Source of the DNA: GCA-2862585 sp965277895
GTDB lineage: Bacteria > Bacteroidota > Bacteroidia > Flavobacteriales > UBA7312
Assembly: GCA_965277895.1 (NCBI GenBank)
Contig: CBDIDR010000001.1
Span: 1,488,001 to 1,552,000, forward strand
Direction of reading: 5' to 3'
DNA length: 64,000 nucleotides
In this document: in pieces, positions 51,666 through 60,163 of the stretch
Layout of the letters: each line of letters starts with the position of its first letter
How positions within the stretch are numbered: position 1 is the first letter of the stretch
Notes under the pieces: generated by a model
The model's input: only the letters and a program-made list of their open reading frames with translations
Database searches by the model: none
What the model was told of the DNA's origin: nothing
Program-made: the position numbers and the translations under genes

Positions 51666-54458
51666 ATGCAATCCAATAGGAAAAAAAATAACCAACAAGA
51701 ATTTATTCACGTCAAGGGTGCAAAAATGCACAACCTTAAAGATTTGGATATTAGTATTCCTAAGAAAAAACTGATTGTTATCACTGGAGTTTCAGGATCA
51801 GGAAAATCATCTTTAGCCTTTGACACTCTTTTTGCTGAAGGTCAAAGAAGATATATAGAGAGTTTATCCTCATATGCCAGACAGTTTCTTGGTAAACTTC
51901 AAAAACCAGATGTTGAACGAATAGATGGTCTTTCCCCTGCTATTGCAATAGAACAGAAAGTAAACACCCAAAATCCTCGTTCGACTGTAGGGACATCTAC
52001 AGAGATTTATGAATACTTAAAACTCTTATTTTCAAGAATAGGCAAAACCATATCCCCTATATCCAACAAAGAAGTAAAAAAGCATCAAGTTAGTGATGTC
52101 ATTGACTACGTCAGAGAACAAAAAGAAGGTCAACGAATAATGGTACTTTCTAAAGTTGAGATAAACTCATCTATTGAAAACACCTTAAACAAAATTTTAC
52201 TAAAAGGATTTTCTAGAGTCAAAATCAATAATGACATCTTAAGAATTAATGAGTTATCGGATTTTAGCTCATTTAGTAAAGACGATAATATTTGGATAGT
52301 CATCGATAGACTAACTACAAATCATGATGACGATAACCTTAACCGTTTAGCGGACAGTGTTGAGATTGCCCTTTATGAAGGCGAAGGAAGGTGTGCATTA
52401 GATTTTGGCGAAAACGAACTCATTCACTTTTCAAATCTTTACGAATTAGACGGGTTGGTTTTTGACCTCCCAACCGAACATTTATTTAGCTTCAATAATC
52501 CATTTGGAGCATGTAAAATGTGTGAAGGCTTTGGCTCAGTCCTAGGAATTGATGAAGAAAAAGTAGTACCGAATAAATCTCTATCGGTTTTTGATGGAGC
52601 TATACAATGCTGGAAGGGAGAAAAATTAGGTAGGTGGCGTGAACGCTTTTTCCTAAACTCAGCCGAACACAATTTTCCTATACACCGCCCATACATTGAG
52701 TTATCGGAAGAGGAAAAGAAACTTTTATGGAATGGTGCCAAAGGAGTCAAAGGTATCCGTCAGTTTTTCCGACTACTAGAAAGAGAAAATTATAAGGTTC
52801 AAAACCGTGTAATGCTAGCAAGGTTTAGAGGCAAAAATAAATGTACTGAATGTGGTGGCTCTCGTTTAAGAAAAGAAGCTCTTTATGTACAGGTTGGTGG
52901 GAGAACAATTAATGACATTGTCCATTTACCTTTAAAAAAAGTGTTAACTCTAGTTGACGGCCTGAGGCTTAATGAAAAGGAGTTGAAAATATCTGAAAGA
53001 ATACTCAAAGAAATCAAAAACCGTCTTCATTTTTTAGTAGATGTGGGCTTAGGCTATCTAACTTTAAACCGCCTGTCCTCTACCCTTTCTGGTGGAGAAT
53101 CACAACGAATAAACTTGGCCACCTCACTTGCTAGTAGCTTAGTAGGTTCAATGTACATTCTTGACGAACCCAGCATAGGACTTCACTCAAAAGATACTCA
53201 AAAGCTCATTAAAATTCTGAAATCCTTAAAAGAACTAGGCAATACAGTCATTGTAGTTGAACATGATGAAGAAATAATGATGGCTGCAGATGAAATAATT
53301 GATATTGGACCATACGCAGGAAAAAATGGCGGAAATGTTGTTTTTCAAGGCAAACTGAAAGAAATAGAAACTAATGAAGACAGCTTGACTGCTCAATATT
53401 TATCTCAGAAAAAGAACATAGAAACACCAAAAGTCAGAAGAAAAGTCAAAAAGTCTATTCAGATAAAAGGTGCAAGAGAAAATAATTTAAAGAATATAGA
53501 CGTAAGCTTTCCACTAGAGACTCTAACAGTTGTTACTGGCGTAAGTGGATCAGGAAAAAGTTCACTCGTCAAACAAATATTATTTCCAGCAGTGCAAAAA
53601 ACAATTCAAGGCTACTGCTCAAAATTAGGAGCTCATGATAGTATTGAAGGAGATTATAAAAGTATTCAACATATTGAATACATCAACCAAAATCCTATTG
53701 GTCGCTCGTCACGCTCAAACCCTGTTACATATCTCAAGGTATATGACGACATTAGAACCCTTTTTTCAAGACAAGAACTTGCAAAAGCAAGAGGATATAA
53801 AAGCGGACAATTTTCATTTAATATTGCTGGAGGAAGGTGTGAACATTGCGAAGGTGAAGGGGAAATAAAAATCGAGATGCAGTTCATGGCAGATGTGTTT
53901 CTCAAATGCGATAATTGCAACGGAAAACGTTTCAAAAACGAAACCCTTGACATTAAATTTGCTGATAAGACCATTTCCGACATTCTCAACATGACCATTG
54001 ATGAAGCCATTGACTTTTTTAAAGAAAATGATAAAGCAAAAATCGTTGAGAAATTATCTCCTTTACAAAAGGTTGGCTTAGGCTATGTTCAACTTGGTCA
54101 ATCATCCAACACCCTAAGTGGCGGTGAAGCACAGAGAATTAAACTTGCATTTTTCTTAAGCAAGGGAACTAAATCCGAGAAAACACTATTTATTTTTGAT
54201 GAACCAACCACAGGTTTACATTTTCACGATATCAATAAACTATTAAACTCGTTTTATGCCCTTATTGATAACGGACACTCTATAGTTTGTGTAGAACATA
54301 ATTCAGATGTTATAAAATGTGCAGATTGGATTATTGACTTAGGTCCTGAAGGTGGAGACGATGGCGGTCAATTGATGTTTCAAGGAAAACCTGAAGACAT
54401 GATTAAAAATAAAAAATCATATACCGCGGAGCATTTATTGCAAAAGTTAAGCTCTTGA
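51666..54458 (+). CDS. uvrA: Excinuclease ABC subunit A
   Basis: 930 residues, full length. Two ABC ATPase modules: Walker A GVSGSGKSS at about 41 and again at about 625, signatures LSGGESQRINLATSL and LSGGEAQRIKLAFFL, Walker B LDEPSIGLH and FDEPTTGLH. Zinc modules CKMCEGFG with CTECGGSRL, and CEHCEGEG with CDNCNGKRF, are present, as is the UvrB-interacting region. It recognises DNA damage with UvrB in nucleotide excision repair. It converges with ruvX with a 12-base overlap. No SOS box was recognised. Confidence 0.97.
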   Translation: MQSNRKKNNQQEFIHVKGAKMHNLKDLDISIPKKKLIVITGVSGSGKSSLAFDTLFAEGQRRYIESLSSYARQFLGKLQKPDVERIDGLSPAIAIEQKVNTQNPRSTVGTSTEIYEYLKLLFSRIGKTISPISNKEVKKHQVSDVIDYVREQKEGQRIMVLSKVEINSSIENTLNKILLKGFSRVKINNDILRINELSDFSSFSKDDNIWIVIDRLTTNHDDDNLNRLADSVEIALYEGEGRCALDFGENELIHFSNLYELDGLVFDLPTEHLFSFNNPFGACKMCEGFGSVLGIDEEKVVPNKSLSVFDGAIQCWKGEKLGRWRERFFLNSAEHNFPIHRPYIELSEEEKKLLWNGAKGVKGIRQFFRLLERENYKVQNRVMLARFRGKNKCTECGGSRLRKEALYVQVGGRTINDIVHLPLKKVLTLVDGLRLNEKELKISERILKEIKNRLHFLVDVGLGYLTLNRLSSTLSGGESQRINLATSLASSLVGSMYILDEPSIGLHSKDTQKLIKILKSLKELGNTVIVVEHDEEIMMAADEIIDIGPYAGKNGGNVVFQGKLKEIETNEDSLTAQYLSQKKNIETPKVRRKVKKSIQIKGARENNLKNIDVSFPLETLTVVTGVSGSGKSSLVKQILFPAVQKTIQGYCSKLGAHDSIEGDYKSIQHIEYINQNPIGRSSRSNPVTYLKVYDDIRTLFSRQELAKARGYKSGQFSFNIAGGRCEHCEGEGEIKIEMQFMADVFLKCDNCNGKRFKNETLDIKFADKTISDILNMTIDEAIDFFKENDKAKIVEKLSPLQKVGLGYVQLGQSSNTLSGGEAQRIKLAFFLSKGTKSEKTLFIFDEPTTGLHFHDINKLLNSFYALIDNGHSIVCVEHNSDVIKCADWIIDLGPEGGDDGGQLMFQGKPEDMIKNKKSYTAEHLLQKLSS

Positions 54459-54860
54459 CTCCAAGTAAGATTGCAAAATAATCGTGGCACTTACCTTATC
54501 TACCAGAGCTTTATCTCTTCTTGTTTTCTTCTTTAGACCAGCATCAATCATAGTTTGAAATGCTATTTTAGAACTAAAACGCTCATCAACTCTAACAATT
54601 TTAATGTCAGGAAAAGTCTTTGAAAGTTTTTTAACAAAAGGCTCAATAAAACGAGCACTTTCTGACGGCGAATTATCTAAATTTTTGGCCTCTCCAATCA
54701 CAAAACACTCTACTTCTTCATGCTTTAGATAGCCCTCTAAAAAGGATAAAACATCTTTGGAATGAACAGTTGTTAATCCAGAAGCTATAATCTGCTCATT
54801 ATCAGTCACAGCAATCCCTACTCGCTTCTGACCGTAATCTATTGCTAATAACCTTGACAT
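54447..54860 (-). CDS. ruvX: RuvX/YqgF Holliday junction resolvase-like nuclease
   Basis: 137 residues from the ATG at 54860 (MSRLLAIDYGQKRVGIAVTD); six more residues from 54878 would be non-homologous. RNase H-like fold with catalytic Asp in AIDYGQKRVG, Glu in FVIGEAKNLDN and Asp in RVDERFSSKIA near the C-terminal DKALVDKVSATIILQSYLE. Needed for 16S rRNA 5'-end processing in E. coli and proposed as a resolvase. Divergent from dapD, with only 35 bases between the starts. Confidence 0.93.
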   Translation of the reverse strand: MSRLLAIDYGQKRVGIAVTDNEQIIASGLTTVHSKDVLSFLEGYLKHEEVECFVIGEAKNLDNSPSESARFIEPFVKKLSKTFPDIKIVRVDERFSSKIAFQTMIDAGLKKKTRRDKALVDKVSATIILQSYLESRA

Positions 54861-54883
54861 GATGCGAAAATAAAGCATTTAAC

Positions 54884-54891
54884 TATCTTTG
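54884..54891 (+). promoter_or_regulatory. -7 promoter element for dapD
   Basis: TATCTTTG, exact consensus, 4 bases before the dapD ATG, predicting a leaderless transcript. Confidence 0.5.
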
Positions 54892-54895
54892 CTAT

Positions 54896-55714
54896 ATGAA
54901 TAACGAACAAAAAATAATTATTGAACAAGCTTGGGAAGACCGTAATCTGCTAAGCGACAATAATACTCAAGAAGCTATACGCTCTATTATTGAAGATCTT
55001 GATAAAGGAAAAATTAGAGTATCCGAAAAAATTAACGATAACTGGCAAGTAAACGAATGGGTTAAAAAAGCCGTTATATTATACTTCCCCATTCAAAAAA
55101 TGGAAACCTTAGAAGCAGGGGCGTTAGAATTTCATGATAAAATGAAATTAAAAACCAACTATAGTGAACTTGGTGTCCGTGTAGTCCCACATGCTGTAGC
55201 AAGGTATGGTGCCTATTTAGCAAAAGGCGTTATTATGATGCCATCCTATGTAAATATTGGTGCCTATGTTGACTCTGGCACTATGATAGATACTTGGGCA
55301 ACAGTAGGCTCATGTGCTCAAATCGGCAAAAATGTACACCTTAGTGGTGGCGTAGGAATTGGAGGCGTATTAGAGCCCTTACAAGCCTCACCTGTTATTA
55401 TTGAAGATGGAGCTTTCATTGGCTCAAGATGTATTGTAGTAGAAGGTGTAAAAGTCGAAGAAGAAGCCGTTCTAGGTGCAAATGTTGTTCTTACCGCTTC
55501 TACAAAAATATTTGACGTTACTGGAGAAGAAGCCGTAGAATATAAAGGAAGAATACCGAAACGCTCTGTCGTTATACCTGGCACTTACAACAAAACATTT
55601 GGTGCTGGTGATTATGGTGTATCCTGTGCATTAATAATTGGGCAAAGAAAAGAAAGTACCGATAAGAAAACCTCTCTTAACGATGCCCTAAGAGAATATA
55701 ATGTAGCTGTGTAA
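54896..55714 (+). CDS. dapD: 2,3,4,5-tetrahydropyridine-2,6-dicarboxylate N-succinyltransferase
   Basis: 272 residues: N-terminal helical domain (IEQAWEDRNLL, VNEWVKKAVILYF), then a left-handed beta-helix of hexapeptide repeats (GVIMMPSYVNIGAYVDSGTMIDTWATVGSCAQIGKNVHLSGGVGIGG and GAFIGSRCIVVEGVKVEEEAVLGANVVL). It succinylates tetrahydrodipicolinate in diaminopimelate synthesis, complementing dapB at 39541. It leads a run of dapD, GT4, tsaC, cca, an acidic small protein and miaA; its stop overlaps the next start (TAATG). Confidence 0.96.
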   Translation: MNNEQKIIIEQAWEDRNLLSDNNTQEAIRSIIEDLDKGKIRVSEKINDNWQVNEWVKKAVILYFPIQKMETLEAGALEFHDKMKLKTNYSELGVRVVPHAVARYGAYLAKGVIMMPSYVNIGAYVDSGTMIDTWATVGSCAQIGKNVHLSGGVGIGGVLEPLQASPVIIEDGAFIGSRCIVVEGVKVEEEAVLGANVVLTASTKIFDVTGEEAVEYKGRIPKRSVVIPGTYNKTFGAGDYGVSCALIIGQRKESTDKKTSLNDALREYNVAV

Positions 55715-56835
55715 TGAAAATCGGTTTTGATGCAAAAAGAGCTTTCTTTAACAATACAGGTCTCGGAAATTATTCTAGAGATACCATTCGTATTGTAGGA
55801 AGCTATTTTAGCCAAAACGAATATCACCTATACACACCAAAAAACATTCAGAACGATCGCCTTAATTTTCTTAAAGAGCAATCGCAATACCATATTCACG
55901 AACCCCAAACTTTTGTTTACAAAACATTCAACTCTCTTTGGAGAACATTTGGCTTAAAAAAGGAACTAGAAAAAGACGAATTAAATCTTTTCCATGGCCT
56001 AAGTCATGAAATTCCATTAGGAATTCACAATACCAAGATTAAATCAATCGTAAGTATTCATGATTTAATAGCCATTAGATTTCCTCAGTACTTTAAACGT
56101 TTTGATAGAATTTCATACGTAAACAAAAGCAAATACGCTTGTCAACATGCCGATAAAATCATAGCGGTAAGCCAACAAACTAAAAAGGATATTATCCGAT
56201 TTTTTAACGTTGATGAAAGAAAAATTGAAGTTGTATATCAAGGGTGTAACACAATATTTCAAAGTCAATTGCCCAACAACTACAAAAATGAGATTATTGC
56301 TAAACACCAACTAGCTAGTAAATACTTGCTATACGTTGGAACTATTGAAGAACGTAAAAATCTCCTAACAGTACTCAAATGCCTTAAAGAACTACCCGGT
56401 TATAATTTAGTAGTAATTGGTTCAGGAGGAAAGTATAAACAAAAATGTTTGAGCTATATCAAAAAGAACAAGTTAACAAATCAAATTACTTTTTTAAGTA
56501 AATTAGATTTGAAGGAAATGGCAGCTATTTACCAAAAAGCAGAGTTAATGATATACCCCTCCTTTTTTGAAGGGTTTGGTATTCCAATACTCGAAGCACT
56601 ATTTTCTGAAATACCAGTAATCACTACTTTAGGCGGTTGCTTTTCAGAGGCAGGAGGACCAAGCTCATCATACATAAACCCTTCCAACGTTGAAGAAATG
56701 AAAAGTGAAATAGTGGACATTTGCACAAGCCAATCGCGACGTAAAAAGATGATTGAAGATGGTAAAATTCATGCTCAAAAGTTTACGGACGATAAAATTG
56801 CAAAAGAGTTAATAAAGGTATATCAGAGTATATAA
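55714..56835 (+). CDS. Glycosyltransferase family 4
   Basis: 373-residue GT-B glycosyltransferase: FDAKRAFFNNTGLGNYSRDTIR at the N-terminus (glycine-rich acceptor loop), VSIHDLIAIRFPQYFKRFDR in the middle, and the GT4 signature YVGTIEERKNLLTVLKCLKEL with ELMIYPSFFEGFGIPILEALFSEIPVITT (E-x7-E retaining motif) in the second domain. Donor and acceptor are unknown. It is linked to dapD and tsaC by one-base overlaps on both sides, an odd place for a sugar transferase. Confidence 0.9.
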   Translation: MKIGFDAKRAFFNNTGLGNYSRDTIRIVGSYFSQNEYHLYTPKNIQNDRLNFLKEQSQYHIHEPQTFVYKTFNSLWRTFGLKKELEKDELNLFHGLSHEIPLGIHNTKIKSIVSIHDLIAIRFPQYFKRFDRISYVNKSKYACQHADKIIAVSQQTKKDIIRFFNVDERKIEVVYQGCNTIFQSQLPNNYKNEIIAKHQLASKYLLYVGTIEERKNLLTVLKCLKELPGYNLVVIGSGGKYKQKCLSYIKKNKLTNQITFLSKLDLKEMAAIYQKAELMIYPSFFEGFGIPILEALFSEIPVITTLGGCFSEAGGPSSSYINPSNVEEMKSEIVDICTSQSRRKKMIEDGKIHAQKFTDDKIAKELIKVYQSI

Positions 56836-57395
56836 TGAAGGACGATTTATCAAAATGCTTATCAGTCTTACAAAATGGAGGACTAATTTTATACCCTACA
56901 GATACAGTATGGGGAATTGGATGCGACGCCACAAATTCGGAAGCAATAGAAAAAATATACGCCATAAAAGGTAGAAAATCATCCAAAGCCTTAATTACAC
57001 TCGTTGCTGGTGATATAATGCTTGAGCGAACAGTGGTAGATATGCCACCTATCGCATGGGATTTAATAGATGCGGCTACTAGCCCACTTACTATCATATA
57101 CGACAAAGTCAAAGGCATTTCAGAAATAGCAATTGCAGAAGATGGTACTTGCGGTATTCGCCTAACTGATGACCCTTTTTGTAAACAGCTTATTCAACGT
57201 TTTGGAAAACCAATTATATCTACTTCTGCCAATCAAAGTGGTGAGCCTACACCAATGACATTTTCAGAGATTGATAAACACATTTTGAAAGGAGTGGATT
57301 TCGTAGTAAATTTCCGACAAAATGAACACAACAAAAAAACAGCCTCTAACATTATAAAACTCCAAAATAATGGAGCAATCAAAATCATCAGATAA
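56835..57395 (+). CDS. tsaC: L-threonylcarbamoyladenylate synthase (TsaC/YrdC)
   Basis: 186 residues, YrdC domain only, without the Sua5 C-terminal extension. The active-site tetrad motifs are intact: KGRKSSKAL (Lys45, Arg47) and STSAN at 129-133, together with LILYPTDTVWGIGCDA. It makes threonylcarbamoyl-AMP, the donor for t6A37 of ANN-decoding tRNAs. This is the functional counterpart to the YciO-like paralogue at 29327. It is followed at once by the CCA-adding enzyme and then miaA, so three tRNA-maturation enzymes share this run. Confidence 0.93.
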   Translation: MKDDLSKCLSVLQNGGLILYPTDTVWGIGCDATNSEAIEKIYAIKGRKSSKALITLVAGDIMLERTVVDMPPIAWDLIDAATSPLTIIYDKVKGISEIAIAEDGTCGIRLTDDPFCKQLIQRFGKPIISTSANQSGEPTPMTFSEIDKHILKGVDFVVNFRQNEHNKKTASNIIKLQNNGAIKIIR

Positions 57396-58814
57396 GTGAA
57401 TCTCAAAAAACACCTAAATAATACAATCTTTAAGATAGTTTCTCAGGCGGCAGACGAATTGGGTTATGAAACTTATGTTATTGGCGGTTACGTTAGAGAT
57501 TTATTGCTAAACTCCAATGAACCAAAGGATATAGATTTTGTCTGTGTAGGAAGCGGAATAGAACTAGCTCAAAAGGTAAAATCAATTTTAGATACCGAAA
57601 GTAAAGTTCAGGTCTTTAAAAACTTTGGCACGGCAATGCTAAAACACAACGATTTGGAGCTAGAATTTGTTGGAGCTAGAAAAGAATCGTACAGAACAGA
57701 CTCTAGAAAACCTATTGTTGAAGACGGAACTCTTGAAGATGATCAAAACAGAAGAGACTTTAGTATTAATGCATTAGCCATACAACTAAACGCCTCTCAT
57801 TTTGGTGAACTTATTGACCCTTTCAATGGTTTAAAAGATTTAGAAAATAAAATAATTAGAACACCACTAGAACCTAATAAAACATATTCGGACGACCCCC
57901 TCCGCATGATGAGAGCTATTCGTTTTTCGTGCCAATTACAATTTAGTATTGAAGAAGAATCTCTTAAAGCAATAACAGAAAATGCTCATCGCTTAAATAT
58001 AATCTCTCAAGAAAGAATTACAGATGAGCTCAACAAAATTATATTATCAAAAATACCATCTAAGGGATTTAAATTATTATTCAATACTCAACTACTTCAT
58101 CAATTTTTCCCAAAGATGGTAGAACTTCAAGGCGTAGAGGTAATCGATAATAAAGGACACAAGGATAATTTTTACCACACACTAAAAGTATTAGATAACA
58201 TCAGCCAAGAATCTAACAGTTTATGGCTTCGGTGGGCAGCAATATTACACGATATTGCCAAGCCAGACACCAAGCGTTTTGAAGAAAAGCATGGTTGGAC
58301 ATTTCATGGCCATGAATTTTTAGGTTCTAAAATGGTACCTAAAATTTTTAAATCATTAAAACTACCTCTGAATGAAAAGATGAAGTACGTTCAGAAATTA
58401 GTTCGTCTTCATCTAAGACCAATAGTTTTAGCACAAGAAATTGTAACAGATTCGGCCGTTAGACGTTTACTCTTTGATGCAGGAGAAGATATTGACGACT
58501 TAATGACCTTGTGTGATGCCGATATCACATCCAAAAATCTTGAAAAGGTAAAACGATACCTAGAAAATTTTAAAGTTGTCAGGCAAAAAATTAAAGATGT
58601 CGAAGAAAGAGACCATATCAGAAATATGCAACCCCCAATCAGTGGTGAAGAAATCATTGAACTGTTCGACTTAAAACCTAGCAGAGAAATTGGACTGTTG
58701 AAATCAGCCATAAAAGAAGCTATTTTAGACGGTGAAATATCAAATAATAAAGAAGAAGCTCATGACTTTCTAATTGAGAAAGCAGCCGAAATGGGCATCA
58801 AACCAAAACATTAA
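57396..58814 (+). CDS. cca: CCA-adding tRNA nucleotidyltransferase with HD domain
   Basis: 472 residues, starting at GTG immediately after the tsaC stop. The polymerase beta-like head has IGGYVRDLLL and KDIDFVCVG (metal-binding DxD) and RRDFSINALA; the neck has NKTYSDDPLRMMRAIRFS and the template-like region of class II enzymes. A C-terminal HD domain (ILHDIAKPD, FHGHEFLGSKM, RLHLRP) is present, as in long bacterial versions with phosphohydrolase activity. It adds or repairs the 3' CCA of tRNAs, which suits the lack of encoded CCA in the window's tRNA-His. Confidence 0.94.
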   Translation: MNLKKHLNNTIFKIVSQAADELGYETYVIGGYVRDLLLNSNEPKDIDFVCVGSGIELAQKVKSILDTESKVQVFKNFGTAMLKHNDLELEFVGARKESYRTDSRKPIVEDGTLEDDQNRRDFSINALAIQLNASHFGELIDPFNGLKDLENKIIRTPLEPNKTYSDDPLRMMRAIRFSCQLQFSIEEESLKAITENAHRLNIISQERITDELNKIILSKIPSKGFKLLFNTQLLHQFFPKMVELQGVEVIDNKGHKDNFYHTLKVLDNISQESNSLWLRWAAILHDIAKPDTKRFEEKHGWTFHGHEFLGSKMVPKIFKSLKLPLNEKMKYVQKLVRLHLRPIVLAQEIVTDSAVRRLLFDAGEDIDDLMTLCDADITSKNLEKVKRYLENFKVVRQKIKDVEERDHIRNMQPPISGEEIIELFDLKPSREIGLLKSAIKEAILDGEISNNKEEAHDFLIEKAAEMGIKPKH

Positions 58815-58818
58815 AATT

Positions 58819-59316
58819 ATGATTGTAAAATTGAGTGTTATTTTGGACCATCAATCCGATGTATTTAGAGAAGTAAAGCTAGACTCATCTTCCTCTTTGC
58901 AAGAGCTACATGATTTTATTGTTCAAGTGTTTGAATTGAAAAAAGATGAAATGGCAGCTTTCTACTTAACAAATGACGATTGGGAACAAAATGAAGAAAT
59001 ACCATTAATTGCAATGGATGCTAATTCTGCAATGGAAATGGGGAAATTATCAATCAATGACATCTTTAGCGGACATGATAAACTGTTGTATGTCAATGAC
59101 TTCTTGGTCATGTGGCGTTTTATGATAGAGGTTGTTGAAAAAGACGAATCAAATTCTATCGATGAACCTGAGTTATTCCTATCTTTTGGTAAAATGCCAG
59201 AGGATACTCCCGAAGTTCAATTTGTTTCTGAAAAAGACCCCTATTCTTCTGATGGCGATATTTTTGACGAAGAACATGATGAGTTTAATGAGTTCGAAAG
59301 TTATGAAGAGTACTAA
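58819..59316 (+). CDS. pRiA4b ORF-3-like / IS1096 passenger TnpR-like acidic protein
   Basis: 165 residues from the ATG at 58819; an upstream TTG frame from 58774 overlaps cca and is not credible. The domain VFREVKLDSSSSLQELHDFIVQVFELKKDEMAAFYLTND followed by MGKLSINDIF and LLYVNDFLVMWRFMIEVV matches the pRiA4b ORF-3-like family, whose name comes from a plasmid and an insertion element, though many members, as here, are chromosomal housekeeping neighbours. The last 50 residues are very acidic (DGDIFDEEHDEFNEFESYEEY). Function unknown. It overlaps miaA by 14 bases and follows cca by 4 bases. Confidence 0.78.
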   Translation: MIVKLSVILDHQSDVFREVKLDSSSSLQELHDFIVQVFELKKDEMAAFYLTNDDWEQNEEIPLIAMDANSAMEMGKLSINDIFSGHDKLLYVNDFLVMWRFMIEVVEKDESNSIDEPELFLSFGKMPEDTPEVQFVSEKDPYSSDGDIFDEEHDEFNEFESYEEY

Positions 59317-60163
59317 AACACTCAAAGTAATTTATGGCCCTACTGCTATAGGTAAAACAGCTTTAGCAATAAAGCTAGCTCAAGAACTAAATACTGAAAT
59401 ACTCTCCGCTGATTCTAGACAGTTTTACAAAGAAATGAGAATAGGAACTGCTGTTCCAGAACAAGAAGAATTAGAGGCAGTAAAACACCATTTCATACAA
59501 CACAAAAGTATTCATGACGACTATAACGTAGGTTTATTTGAACACGATGCCATCAAAAAAATGGATGACCTTTTTAAACGCTATGACACACTAATTATGG
59601 TTGGAGGCTCCGGTTTATATATTGACGGTGTATGCAAAGGCTTAGACTCCTTTCCAGATATAAACCCTAATTTGAGAGAAAAACTAAGACAGGATTACAG
59701 TAATAATGGACTGGAATGGCTTCAAAATGAAGTTAAAACCTTAGACCCTGAATACTTTCAATCAGCCGATATTCATAATCATCAACGCCTTCTCAGATGC
59801 TTAGAAGTCTGTCGACAGAGTGAACAAACATACACTAGTTTTAAAAATACTCAAAAAGATAAACGACCATTCGAAATAGAATACTATTCTATAAAGATGG
59901 ATAGAGAAATATTGTACAACAGAATCAATAAACGCGTTGATATAATGATGGATAATGGTCTACTTATTGAAGTAGAGAGCCTTCAGGAGTTTCAGCACTT
60001 TAATGCCCTACAAACAGTTGGCTATAAAGAACTCTTTTCGTACCTCAACAATGAACTAACACTTGAAGAAGCCATAACCTTAATCAAACAAAATACAAGG
60101 AGATATGCCAAAAGACAACTTACGTGGCTAAATCGATATCCAATAAATTGGGTAGAGAATTAA
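59303..60163 (+). CDS. miaA: tRNA dimethylallyltransferase
   Basis: 286 residues from the ATG at 59303 (MKSTKTLKVIYGPTAIGKTALAIKLAQEL, P-loop); a frame from 59132 adds 57 residues that are a shadow of the preceding gene. It has EILSADSRQFYKEMRIGTA, VGGSGLYIDGVCKG, and the C-terminal TVGYKELFSYL and RRYAKRQLTWLNR. MiaA adds a dimethylallyl group to A37 of UNN-decoding tRNAs. It ends the dapD operon, and overlaps the stop of the convergent CHU_C gene by 4 bases. Confidence 0.95.
   Translation: MKSTKTLKVIYGPTAIGKTALAIKLAQELNTEILSADSRQFYKEMRIGTAVPEQEELEAVKHHFIQHKSIHDDYNVGLFEHDAIKKMDDLFKRYDTLIMVGGSGLYIDGVCKGLDSFPDINPNLREKLRQDYSNNGLEWLQNEVKTLDPEYFQSADIHNHQRLLRCLEVCRQSEQTYTSFKNTQKDKRPFEIEYYSIKMDREILYNRINKRVDIMMDNGLLIEVESLQEFQHFNALQTVGYKELFSYLNNELTLEEAITLIKQNTRRYAKRQLTWLNRYPINWVEN

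Noticed and set aside
59132..59302. 57-residue N-terminal extension of MiaA
   Set aside because: It overlaps the preceding gene in another frame and precedes the P-loop; homologues start near the ATG at 59303.
58819..59316. IS1096 passenger / TnpR family name as sign of an insertion sequence
   Set aside because: No transposase, terminal inverted repeats or target duplications are nearby; the gene is embedded in an intact tRNA-maturation operon.
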